This document shows, one piece after another, positions 52,043-59,540 of a stretch of DNA of 64,000 bases. Position 1 is the first letter of the stretch; each line of letters begins with the position of its first letter. Source of the DNA: Rhodoplanes tepidamans (GTDB lineage Bacteria; Pseudomonadota; Alphaproteobacteria; Rhizobiales; Xanthobacteraceae); NCBI RefSeq assembly GCF_030813915.1, contig NZ_JAUSUJ010000032.1:1-64000 (forward strand), in the 5' to 3' direction. The translations under genes and the position numbers were made by a program. Under the pieces are notes generated by a model, which ran no database searches, was not told the DNA's origin, and was given only the letters and a program-made list of their open reading frames with translations.

Positions 52043-52984
52043 TCAGCGCGGGTCCTCGTTGGACTGGCTGGTCGGCGCCGCGCTGCCGACCGGCGGGCCG
52101 GCGACCGGCGCCTCGGCGGGGGCTTCGCCGGCCGGCGCCGCGCCGGCCGGCGCCGTGTCGGACGGCGCCGCGCCGGGTGGGGTCGCTGACGCTTCGCCCG
52201 CCGGAGCCGCGGCGACGCCGGCGCCCGGAGCGGCCCGGTCGGCTGCCTCCGGGGCGCGCGCCGCTCCGGCGTCGGGCGTCGCCACCGGCGGAGCGGGCGG
52301 CGTGGCCGGGGCCGGGGCCGGCCGGACCGCGAGCGCGGCGGCACGCAGCGCCTCGGCGCTGGTGCCCGCGGTCGCGTAGTCGGTGATGCGCTGCTGGCGG
52401 TCGGCGTCGCCGGCCGGCGCCGGGGTCGCCGGATCGTGCGCCGCGATGTAGGGGCGCAGCCGGTCGAGCGGCGTCGAGGCGAGGCGCTCGTTGGTGCGGC
52501 GCGGCGCCGGCCGCTCGGCCGGCGGCTGGCCCTCCGGCGCGGGGGCGGCCTGGCGCTGCTGCGGCGGCGTCGGGGCCGGCGCCGCCTCGGTCTCGGCCGG
52601 CGGCTGGCGCGGCTGGCGCTGACCCGGGGCCGCAGCGGCGCCCGCGCGCGGATCGGGACGCTCCTCCTGGCCGGCCTGCGGGCGCTGGCGGCCGCGCGGC
52701 CCCGGCGTCGCGGCACCGCCGCCCGCCCCGGCCAGATAGCCGGCGAGCGCCCCCGCATTGGCCGGGCTCGACGTGTAGTGATCGCGCAGGAACCGGGCCA
52801 CGCCGGACGGGTCGCGCCCGCGCGACAGTCCGGACGGCGACCGGTGGCAGGCCGCGCAGTCCGACGAGAACATCTGGGCCGGCGTCTTGCCGGCGGTCAG
52901 GTCCGTCTGCGCCGCCGCACCGGTCGGGGCGAGCCCGCAGGCCAGCACGCAGGCCGCCGCGATCCCTCTCACCAGGACTGACAT
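52043..52984 (-). CDS. Secreted CXXCH protein with long Pro/Ala-rich tail
   Basis: 313 residues. Signal peptide about 1-25. A small haem-c-like domain with CAACH (Cys43-X2-Cys46-His47), FLRDHYTSSPANAGALAGYLAG, then more than 200 residues of Pro/Ala/Gln/Glu low complexity. The tail is interrupted by a possible structured piece, RLASTPLDRLRPYIAAHD and RQQRITDYATAG. The long tail suggests a periplasm-spanning or wall-associated haem protein. Function unknown. LysE follows on the same strand. Confidence 0.75.
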   Translation of the reverse strand: MSVLVRGIAAACVLACGLAPTGAAAQTDLTAGKTPAQMFSSDCAACHRSPSGLSRGRDPSGVARFLRDHYTSSPANAGALAGYLAGAGGGAATPGPRGRQRPQAGQEERPDPRAGAAAAPGQRQPRQPPAETEAAPAPTPPQQRQAAPAPEGQPPAERPAPRRTNERLASTPLDRLRPYIAAHDPATPAPAGDADRQQRITDYATAGTSAEALRAAALAVRPAPAPATPPAPPVATPDAGAARAPEAADRAAPGAGVAAAPAGEASATPPGAAPSDTAPAGAAPAGEAPAEAPVAGPPVGSAAPTSQSNEDPR

Positions 52985-53317
52985 CCCCGTAAACCTCTTG
53001 TTTCGCTCTCTGATTGCCGCATGCCGCGACGCTGCCCCGTCGCGTGTCCCATCCCGGCGCGTCCGACGCGGCCGGCCGCGTTTACCTAGCTGTCGCGCAG
53101 TTGTGAGGCAAATTCTGGCGCCACGAAGGCCCGGGACGGGCCGCCGCCCCTTGATACGACCCACCCGAAAGGACTAGGTTTCGCACTGCAAGAGACACGA
53201 GCCGGAGGGTGATCCCCCGGACCCGCCGCCCGAATCGGCGTGTCCCGCCCGACCGAGTCGTTCCGGCCCGGCCGCGCCGTGGCCCGTGCCTCCGTACGGC
53301 GTCGCGAGGTTCGCCGA
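52985..53317. other. Divergent promoter region, haem protein / CFA-like gene
   Basis: 333 bp without a gene. TTGATA (53151-53156) and TAGGTT (53175-53180), spaced 18 bp, form a weak sigma-70-like pair for the rightward gene. A TGATCC at about 53206 is not followed by a TAA box at 18 bp, so no RpoE promoter is called. Confidence 0.35.
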
Positions 53318-54631
53318 ATGGATCGTCTCCTGCCCGAGTCGCAGCTGTCGTCACGTCTGTCGTTCTCCCGCCTCCCCGACCGTCTCCTGCGGATCGCGTT
53401 CGCCGCCCTGATTCGCCACGGGTCGCTGCGGGTCACCACCGCGGCAGGCTCGGTGTTCGTCTTCGGCGACGGCGCCGGCCCCCCGGTCGCGGTGCGCTTC
53501 ACCCGGCCGGCCGCCCAGTGGGCCGTGCTGCTCGATCCCGAGCTGCGCCTGGGCGAGGCCTTCATGGACGGCACCTTCGTGGTCGAGCAGGGCACCATCG
53601 CCGACTTCCTGCGGCTCGTGACCGCCGCCGTCGCGGTGCGCTACCCGATCCCCTGGATCCGGCCGCTGGTGATGATCCGCTGGCTGGCCCGCCGGCTGGC
53701 GCAATGGAACCGGCGTCACGCGGCGCGCCGCAACGTCGCCCACCACTACGACCTGGACGGCCGCCTCTACGCCCTCTTCCTCGATTCCGACCGGCAGTAC
53801 TCCTGCGCCTATTTCGAGCGGCCCGACGCCTCGCTCGACGACGCCCAGCTGGCCAAGAAGCGCCACATCGCGGCCAAGCTCCTGCTGACGCCCGGGCAGC
53901 GCGTGCTCGACATCGGCTGCGGCTGGGGCGGGCTCGCGCTCTATCTGGCCGAGGTCTGCGGCGCCGACGTCACCGGGCTGACGCTGTCGACCGAGCAGCT
54001 CGCCGTCGCCCGCGCGCGGGCCCGCGACGCCGAGCTCGGCGGGCGGGTGCGCTTCCGCCTGCAGGACTATCGCGACGTGCCCGAGACCTTCGACCGCATC
54101 GTCTCGGTCGGCATGTTCGAGCATGTCGGCGTGCGCTTCTACGACGCCTATTTCCAGGCGGTCGCGCGGGCCCTGTCGGAGGACGGCGTCGTGCTGCTGC
54201 ACGCGATCGGCCGCTCGGAGGGGCCGGCCTACACCAATCCGTGGATCGCCAAGTACATCTTCCCGGGCGGCTACATCCCGGCCCTGTCCGAGGTGCTGCC
54301 GGCGATCGAGCGGGCCGGCCTGCTGGTCACCGATATCGAGATCCTGCGCCTGCACTACGCCGACACGCTCGCCGCGTGGCGCGAGCGCTTCCTGGCCCAT
54401 CGCGACGACGCGCTCAAGCTCTACGACTGCCGTTTCGTGCGCATGTGGGAGTTTTATCTCGCCGCCTCCGAGATGGCGTTCCGCGAGCAGAACATGATGG
54501 TGTTCCAGATCCAGCTCGCGAAGCGCCAGGGCGTCGTGCCGGTGCGGCGCGACTACATGGCCCGCGAGGAGAACCGCCTGCGCGCCGCCGAGCGCGGCAC
54601 CCGCGCCCCCCTGCGGCTGGCCGGGGAGTGA
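53318..54631 (+). CDS. Cyclopropane-fatty-acyl-phospholipid synthase
   Basis: 437 residues from MDRLLPESQL. Most like classical Cfa: GEAFMDGTFVVEQG, HYDLDGRLYALFLDSDRQYSCAYFERPDASLDDAQLAKKRHI (Cfa Cys139 present), LDIGCGWGGLALYLAEVCGADVTGLTLS, SVGMFEHVGVRFYDAYF (Glu239), LLHAIG (His266), YIFPGGYIPALSEV, HYADTLAAW (Tyr317). The Cfa Cys354 position is Ser (FYLAASEMAF). All bicarbonate-site residues are kept, so true cyclopropanation is plausible. It is followed by DUF305. Confidence 0.9.
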   Translation: MDRLLPESQLSSRLSFSRLPDRLLRIAFAALIRHGSLRVTTAAGSVFVFGDGAGPPVAVRFTRPAAQWAVLLDPELRLGEAFMDGTFVVEQGTIADFLRLVTAAVAVRYPIPWIRPLVMIRWLARRLAQWNRRHAARRNVAHHYDLDGRLYALFLDSDRQYSCAYFERPDASLDDAQLAKKRHIAAKLLLTPGQRVLDIGCGWGGLALYLAEVCGADVTGLTLSTEQLAVARARARDAELGGRVRFRLQDYRDVPETFDRIVSVGMFEHVGVRFYDAYFQAVARALSEDGVVLLHAIGRSEGPAYTNPWIAKYIFPGGYIPALSEVLPAIERAGLLVTDIEILRLHYADTLAAWRERFLAHRDDALKLYDCRFVRMWEFYLAASEMAFREQNMMVFQIQLAKRQGVVPVRRDYMAREENRLRAAERGTRAPLRLAGE

Positions 54632-54709
54632 CCCCCGGCCGCGAGGGAGGTGTCCAGGAACGATCGTCGGCGCCGCGGGTTGGCCCTCCGTCAGCGGCGG
54701 AGAAGCGCG

Positions 54710-55162
54710 ATGAAGGGCTCCTACGGACGGTTCGCGGCCATGATCGCCACCTCGACCGTGGTGATGTTCGGCCTCATGTACCTGAACACCTACGCGCTCG
54801 ACCACGTGTTCTTCAGCGAGACGCGGGCCTATGCGGCCCTCTACATGGGCGCCGCGATGGCGGTGATCATGCTCTCCTTCATGCTCGGCATGTACGCCAA
54901 CCGGGCCGTCAACATCGCCATCCTGGCCGGCGCCGTCGTTGTGTTCGGGCTGGCCCTGTTCCTGGTGCGCAGCCAGGCGACCGTCGAGGACGTCGCCTAC
55001 ATGAAGGCGATGATCCCGCACCACTCGATCGCGGTCCTCACCAGCACGCGCGCCGACATCACCGATCCGCGGGTGCGCAAGCTCGCCGACCAGATCATCG
55101 AGTCGCAGCTGCGCGAGATCGCCGAGATGAAGTCCCTGGTCGCCGAGCTGGAGCGCCGCTGA
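54710..55162 (+). CDS. DUF305 membrane protein
   Basis: 150 residues. Three N-terminal membrane segments (FAAMIATSTVVMFGLMYLN, AYAALYMGAAMAVIMLSFMLGMY, AVNIAILAGAVVVFGLALFLV). C-terminal DUF305 part has YMKAMIPHHSIAVLTS and LADQIIESQLREIAEMKSLV, the His-His motif typical of this four-helix, possibly metal-binding domain. Ends 4 bp from the stop of the convergent small membrane gene. Confidence 0.87.
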   Translation: MKGSYGRFAAMIATSTVVMFGLMYLNTYALDHVFFSETRAYAALYMGAAMAVIMLSFMLGMYANRAVNIAILAGAVVVFGLALFLVRSQATVEDVAYMKAMIPHHSIAVLTSTRADITDPRVRKLADQIIESQLREIAEMKSLVAELERR

Positions 55163-55165
55163 CCG

Positions 55166-55321
55166 TCACTGCGTGAAGAACAGCACAGCGGCGATCGCCA
55201 CCGAGGCGGCGACGGCGACGACGGCGCCGGTGGTGCGCACCGCGCCCATGCGGCGCAGCGCGACGGCGAAGACGATGATGATCGGCGTCGCGACCAGCAG
55301 GCCGAGCTGGGCGTCGGTCAT
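55166..55321 (-). CDS. Small two-helix membrane protein
   Basis: 51 residues, MTDAQLGLLVATPIIIVFAV onward: two hydrophobic helices (LGLLVATPIIIVFAVALRRMG and TTGAVVAVAASVAIAAVLFFT) joined by a basic turn. No family recognised. Its start faces norE, and the two NnrR-like palindromes at 55397-55448 lie between, so it may share nitric-oxide control. Could be a small accessory subunit. Confidence 0.6.
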   Translation of the reverse strand: MTDAQLGLLVATPIIIVFAVALRRMGAVRTTGAVVAVAASVAIAAVLFFTQ

Positions 55322-55396
55322 GGCGAACCCTCCGCTGTGACGCCGCCGGCCGGGCCGGCGGCTCCGCTCTCCTACACCGGGCCGCGCGCGGCGTGC

Positions 55397-55410
55397 TTGC
55401 CGGTGCGCAA
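55397..55410. promoter_or_regulatory. NnrR/FNR-like box upstream of norE (distal)
   Basis: TTGCCGGTGCGCAA fits TTG-N8-CAA and is one mismatch from TTGCG-N4-CGCAA. It is 96 bp before the norE start and 76 bp before the divergent small gene. Confidence 0.6.
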
Positions 55411-55434
55411 ACTCAGGCGCGATCGTCCGCCTGT

Positions 55435-55448
55435 TTGCGGGCCCGCAA
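55435..55448. promoter_or_regulatory. NnrR-type box upstream of norE (proximal)
   Basis: TTGCGGGCCCGCAA is a perfect 14-bp palindrome of the NnrR consensus form TTGCG-N4-CGCAA. It is 58 bp before the norE start. Confidence 0.75.
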
Positions 55449-55505
55449 CGATCCCGCCTCCCCGGCGCGCCTAGCTGATCCGGACAGATCGGCAGGAGCG
55501 CGCGC

Positions 55506-56078
55506 ATGACGACCGAGGCCGAGGCGACCGAGACCGGCTGGGGCGTGCTCGACGGCCTGCCCGGCCATCCGATGATGTGGGTGCTGATCGCGAGCGAGCT
55601 CGTCGTGTTCGGCGCTCTGCTCGGCATCGTCGCGGTGGTCCGGCTGCTGCAGCCGGCCGAGGCCGCCGCCGTGCAGGCGCTGCTCGACCCGCGGCCCGCC
55701 TTCGTCAACACGATGGTGCTGATCACGAGCGGCTGGCTCGCCGCCCGCGCCGCCGCCGCGGCCCGCGCCGCCGCCCGCGCCGCGGCACGCCGGTGGCTCG
55801 CCGGCGCGATGGCGCTCGGCGCCGTCTTCGTCGCGGTCAAGCTGCACGAATACGCCACCGAGCTCGGCGCCGGCCTCGATCCCGAGAGCGGCGCCTTCGC
55901 CACGCTCTACCTGCTCGTCACCGGCTTCCATCTGCTGCATGTCGGGCTCGGCCTCGTGATTCTCGCCGTGGTCGCGCCGGCGGCCGATGCGGAGGCGGTC
56001 GAGACCGGCACGGCCTTCTGGCACATGGTCGACCTCGTCTGGCTCCTGGTGTTCCCCGTGCTCTATCTGGTGCGCTGA
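55506..56078 (+). CDS. norE: NorE, cytochrome oxidase subunit III-like protein
   Basis: 190 residues, five membrane helices. COX3-type motifs: GHPMMWVLIASELVVFGALLG, NTMVLITSGWLAARAAA, LHEYATELGAGLDPESGAFATLYLLVTGFHLLHVGLGL and TAFWHMVDLVWLLVFPVLYL. NorE is an accessory of bacterial cNOR loci and is not needed for the catalytic core. A run of Ala-Arg repeats (AARAAAAARAAARAAARR) in the cytosolic loop is unusual. Followed 2 bp later by norF. Confidence 0.9.
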   Translation: MTTEAEATETGWGVLDGLPGHPMMWVLIASELVVFGALLGIVAVVRLLQPAEAAAVQALLDPRPAFVNTMVLITSGWLAARAAAAARAAARAAARRWLAGAMALGAVFVAVKLHEYATELGAGLDPESGAFATLYLLVTGFHLLHVGLGLVILAVVAPAADAEAVETGTAFWHMVDLVWLLVFPVLYLVR

Positions 56079-56079
56079 C

Positions 56080-56367
56080 ATGCCCCGGCCCCGCCTGTCG
56101 CGGCCCCGCCTGTCGCGACCGGACGCCGCCGCCGCGCGGCTGATCGTCCTCGCGCTGGCGAGCCTCGCCGTCACGGTGGCGGCGCCGGCCGGGGCTGCCG
56201 CGAACGCCCTCGTGATCGGCGCCGCCGTGCTCAAGGGCCGCATCGTCGTGCTCGATTTCCTCGGCCTGAGAACGGCGCCGCCGCTGTGGCGCGGGCTCGT
56301 CGGCGGCTGGGGCGTGCTGGTCGGCACGCTCGCCTGGCTCGCCGCCGCGGCGGCGCTGCTGCGCTGA
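56080..56367 (+). CDS. norF: NorF-like small membrane protein
   Basis: 95 residues. The N-terminus has a duplicated RPRLSRPRLSRP from a 15-bp DNA tandem repeat at about 56085-56115. Two or three membrane segments follow (LIVLALASLAVTVAAPAGAAANALVIGAAVLKGRIVVLDFLGLR, WGVLVGTLAWLAAAAALL). KGRIVVLDFLGLRTAPPLWRGLV resembles the oxidase subunit IV/NorF family. Identity rests on this motif and on place after norE. Confidence 0.75.
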   Translation: MPRPRLSRPRLSRPDAAAARLIVLALASLAVTVAAPAGAAANALVIGAAVLKGRIVVLDFLGLRTAPPLWRGLVGGWGVLVGTLAWLAAAAALLR

Positions 56368-56411
56368 CGCCGCGGCGGCGCGGCCGCGGCCACCCCGCTT
56401 CGCCGCGCTGC

Positions 56412-56425
56412 TTGCGTATCGGCAA
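56412..56425. promoter_or_regulatory. NnrR-like box upstream of norC
   Basis: TTGCGTATCGGCAA fits TTG-N8-CAA and differs by one base from TTGCG-N4-CGCAA. It is 88 bp before the norC start, a usual place for activation by an FNR/NnrR-type regulator. Confidence 0.65.
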
Positions 56426-56512
56426 AGAACCCCGCCGCCGCTTTGCTACGGTTCCGCCGTCTCCCGCACGCGCTGTGTCGCACCTCGCATGCCTGGTCGG
56501 AAAGGACCCGCG

Positions 56513-56965
56513 ATGGCCGAACGCCTCACCAAATCCGCGGCCCGGAACGTCTTCTACGGCGGCTCGGCCTTCTTCTTCGCGATCTTCGTCGGGCTCACCG
56601 CCCACAGCCACTGGTACATGGCGAACGTCTCGACCGACAAGGCCGGGCTGACGCCGAGCGTCGCCCGCGGCAAGCACGTGTGGGAGAAGCACTCCTGCAT
56701 CAACTGCCACACGCTGCTCGGCGAGGGCGCCTATTTCGCGCCCGAGATCGGCAACGTCTGGGACCGCTGGGGCGGCAAGGAGGATCCGGCGGCGGCGCGC
56801 GAGATGCTGAAGGCGTGGATGCAGTCGCAGCCCTCCGGCGCCGAGGGCCGCCGCCAGATGCCGCAGTTTCACCTGAGCGACCAGGAGCTCGACGACCTCG
56901 CCGACTTCCTCGAATGGACCAGCCGCATCAAGACCCAGAGCTGGCCGCCCAACAAGGCGGGGTGA
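56513..56965 (+). CDS. norC: Nitric oxide reductase subunit C
   Basis: 150 residues from MAERLTKSAA, chosen because AAAGGA lies 6-7 nt before this ATG; an ATG at 56489 lacks a site. One N-terminal membrane anchor (GGSAFFFAIFVGLTAHSHWY), then a periplasmic cytochrome c domain with CINCHTLLGEGAYFAPE and distal Met region RRQMPQFHLSDQELDDLADFL. Passes electrons to NorB for reduction of NO to N2O. Confidence 0.96.
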   Translation: MAERLTKSAARNVFYGGSAFFFAIFVGLTAHSHWYMANVSTDKAGLTPSVARGKHVWEKHSCINCHTLLGEGAYFAPEIGNVWDRWGGKEDPAAAREMLKAWMQSQPSGAEGRRQMPQFHLSDQELDDLADFLEWTSRIKTQSWPPNKAG

Positions 56966-56990
56966 CCCGCCCCGTCCACAGGGCCCCTCC

Positions 56991-57115
56991 CCGTCACCCT
57001 GAGGTGCCCGGCGCAGCCGGGCCTCGAAGGGCCGAGACTTCCGGGCCGGCATCCTTCGAGGCTCGCGCCCGGACGGCGCAAGGCGCCGCCGGGCTCGAGC
57101 ACCTCAGGATGACGG
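56991..57115. repeat. Dispersed palindromic repeat A, copy 2 (between norC and norB)
   Basis: CGTCACCCTGAGGTG, a hairpin (CCCGGC/GCCGGG) and CCTCGAAGG are mirrored by CATCCTTCGAGG, GC arms and CACCTCAGGATGACGG. The outer ends form an imperfect terminal inverted repeat. Norm spacing of norC and norB is short, so this element has probably inserted in the operon. Confidence 0.8.
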
Positions 57116-57175
57116 CTCACTTCGACCGGCGTCGGCAGCACGCGCTGCCTGTCTTCACGAACCCGAGGCACCGCC

Positions 57176-58522
57176 ATGACATACCAATCCCAACGCGTCG
57201 CCCTCCTCTACTTCTACGGCGCGCTCGCGCTGTTCCTCGCCCAGGTCACGTTCGGCGTCGTCGCCGCGACCATCTACGTGCTGCCCAACACGCTCTCCGA
57301 GCTGCTGCCCTTCAACATCGTGCGGATGATCCACACCAACGCGCTGATCGTCTGGCTGCTGATGGGCTTCATGGGCTGCACCTACTTCCTGCTGCCCGAG
57401 GAGACCGAGACCGAGCTGTACTCGCCGCTGCTGGCGAAGATCCAGTTCTGGATGTTCTTCGTCTCGGCCGGGGTCGCCGTGGTCGGCTATCTGTTCAAGA
57501 TCCACGAGGGCCGCGAGTTCCTCGAGCAGCCCTTCGCCATCAAGGTCGGCATCGTCGTCATCGTTCTGATGTTCCTGTTCAACATCACCATGACGGCGCT
57601 CAAGGGCCGCAAGACGGTGGTGACCAACATCCTGCTGTTCGGCCTCTGGGGCCTCGCCATCTTCTTCCTGTTCTCCTTCTACAATCCGAAGAACCTGGCG
57701 CTCGACAAGATGTACTGGTGGTACGTCGTGCATCTGTGGGTCGAGGGCGTGTGGGAGCTGATCATGGCCTCGGTGCTGGCCTTCCTGATGATCAAGCTCA
57801 ACGGCATCGACCGCGAGGTGGTCGAGAAGTGGCTCTACGTGATCATCGGCCTCGCGCTGTTCTCCGGCATCCTCGGCACCGGCCACCACTACTACTGGAT
57901 CGGCGCCCCCGGCTACTGGCAGTGGATCGGCTCGCTGTTCTCGACGCTGGAGGTGGCGCCGTTCTTCACCATGGTGCTGTTCACGGTGCAGATGACCTGG
58001 AAGGCCGGCCGCAAGCACCCCAACCGCGCCGCGCTGCTGTGGTCGGTCGGCTGCTCGGTGATGGCGTTCCTCGGCGCCGGTGTGTGGGGCTTCCTGCACA
58101 CGCTGTCCTCGGTCAACTACTACACCCACGGCACCCAGGTGACGGCGGCGCACGGGCATCTCGCCTTCTTCGGCGCCTATGTGATGCTCAACCTCGCCAT
58201 GATGGCCTACGCGTTCCCGCAGATTCGCGGCCGCGCCCCCTACAACCAGGCGCTCTCGATCGCCAGCTGCTGGATCATGTGCACGGCGATGATGACCATG
58301 ACGTTCGCCCTCACCTTCGCGGGCGTCGTCCAGGTCCATCTCCAGCGCGTGCTCGGCCAGGGCTTCATGGACGTGCAGGACCAGCTCGCGATGTTCTACT
58401 GGGTGCGGCTCGGCTCCGGCCTCGTGGTGCTGGTCTCGGCGCTGATGTTCGTGTGGTCGATCCTGGTGCCCGGCCGCGAGCGGGCCGCCGCCGCGCCGAC
58501 CGTGCTCGCCCCGGCCGAATGA
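57176..58522 (+). CDS. norB: Nitric oxide reductase subunit B
   Basis: 448 residues, twelve membrane helices. The haem-copper oxidase fold of cNOR is shown by FNIVRMIHTNALIVWLLMGFMGCTYFLLPEE, the FeB-ligand region YWWYVVHLWVEGVWE, GHHYYWIG and the haem ligands in THGTQVTAAHGHLAFFGAY. No quinol-oxidase N-terminal extension, so it is the cytochrome c-dependent type, fitting norC. Catalyses 2 NO to N2O in the cytoplasmic membrane. Confidence 0.97.
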   Translation: MTYQSQRVALLYFYGALALFLAQVTFGVVAATIYVLPNTLSELLPFNIVRMIHTNALIVWLLMGFMGCTYFLLPEETETELYSPLLAKIQFWMFFVSAGVAVVGYLFKIHEGREFLEQPFAIKVGIVVIVLMFLFNITMTALKGRKTVVTNILLFGLWGLAIFFLFSFYNPKNLALDKMYWWYVVHLWVEGVWELIMASVLAFLMIKLNGIDREVVEKWLYVIIGLALFSGILGTGHHYYWIGAPGYWQWIGSLFSTLEVAPFFTMVLFTVQMTWKAGRKHPNRAALLWSVGCSVMAFLGAGVWGFLHTLSSVNYYTHGTQVTAAHGHLAFFGAYVMLNLAMMAYAFPQIRGRAPYNQALSIASCWIMCTAMMTMTFALTFAGVVQVHLQRVLGQGFMDVQDQLAMFYWVRLGSGLVVLVSALMFVWSILVPGRERAAAAPTVLAPAE

Positions 58523-58538
58523 TCAGGAGGACACGCCC

Positions 58539-59360
58539 ATGAAACCCATCCTGCACGCCGTCGAGGCCTCCGGCGCCGCCGCGCCGAACGTCCCCTACTA
58601 CGCGCCGGCCGGCAACGAATGCGCCCTGTTCGAGCTCGCCTGGCGGCGGCGCCTCCCGCTCTTGCTGAAGGGTCCGACCGGCTGCGGCAAGACGCGCTTC
58701 GTCGCCCACATGGCGGCGCGGCTCGGCCTGCCGCTGCACACCGTCGCCTGCCACGACGACCTCTCCGCCGCCGATCTCACCGGGCGATATCTGCTGAAGG
58801 GCGGCGACACCGTGTGGACCGACGGCCCGCTCACCCGCGCGGTGCGCGAGGGCGGCATCTGCTATCTCGACGAAATCGTCGAGGCCCGCAAGGACGTCGC
58901 CGTGGTGCTGCATCCGCTCACCGACGACCGGCGGATTCTCCCGCTGGAGCGGACCGCCGAGGAGCTTTCGGCTCCGCAGAGCTTCATGCTCGTCGTCTCC
59001 TACAATCCCGGCTACCAGAGCCTGCTCAAGGCGCTGAAGCCCTCCACGCGCCAGCGCTTCGTCGCCATCGCGTTCGACTTCCTGCCGTCCGAGCAGGAGA
59101 TCGCCGTGGTGGCCGCCGAGAGCGGGCTACCGGCGGAGCGCGTCCGCCCGCTGGTCGCACTGGCGGCGCGACTGCGCGTCCTGAAGGGGCACGACCTGGA
59201 GGAAGGCGTCTCGACCCGCCTCGTCGTCTACGCCGCCGGCCTGATCGCGGCCGGCCTGCGGCCGGCGGAGGCGGTGCTCGCCGCCATGATCGAGCCCCTC
59301 ACCGACGAGCCCGACGTGAAGGCCGCCCTGGTCGAGGTGGCCAAGGCCGTGGTGGGGTGA
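58539..59360 (+). CDS. norQ: NorQ, MoxR-type AAA ATPase
   Basis: 273 residues. Walker A GPTGCGKTRF, Walker B GGICYLDEIVEARKDV, and RRILPLERTAEELSAPQSFMLVVSYNPGYQSLLKALKPSTRQRF typical of NorQ/CbbQ. With NorD it inserts the catalytic non-haem iron into cNOR. It starts 16 bp after norB. Confidence 0.96.
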   Translation: MKPILHAVEASGAAAPNVPYYAPAGNECALFELAWRRRLPLLLKGPTGCGKTRFVAHMAARLGLPLHTVACHDDLSAADLTGRYLLKGGDTVWTDGPLTRAVREGGICYLDEIVEARKDVAVVLHPLTDDRRILPLERTAEELSAPQSFMLVVSYNPGYQSLLKALKPSTRQRFVAIAFDFLPSEQEIAVVAAESGLPAERVRPLVALAARLRVLKGHDLEEGVSTRLVVYAAGLIAAGLRPAEAVLAAMIEPLTDEPDVKAALVEVAKAVVG

Positions 59361-59396
59361 GGCGCGGGACGCGTCGCAACGCCACACCGACTCATC

Positions 59397-59518
59397 CCCT
59401 CATCCTGAGGTGCTCGCCGAAGGCGAGCCTCGAAGGACGAGGCCGAGGCGCTACCCCGGGCGGCACGGCCGGGGCCACATCCTTCGAGGCTCGCTACGCT
59501 CGCACCTCAGGATGAGGG
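59397..59518. repeat. Dispersed palindromic repeat A, copy 3 (between norQ and norD)
   Basis: CCTCATCCTGAGGTGCTCGCC, a hairpin and GAGCCTCGAAGGACG are mirrored by CACATCCTTCGAGGCTCGC, GCTCGCACCTCAGGATGAGGG. The ends form a near-perfect inverted repeat. It is the second copy inside the nor operon. Confidence 0.8.
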
Positions 59519-59540
59519 TCGAGTCAATCAGGATCCTCTC

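Noticed and set aside
53206-53240. RpoE promoter before the CFA gene at 53318
   Set aside because: TGATCC is present, but no TAA-type -10 occurs 18 bp downstream.
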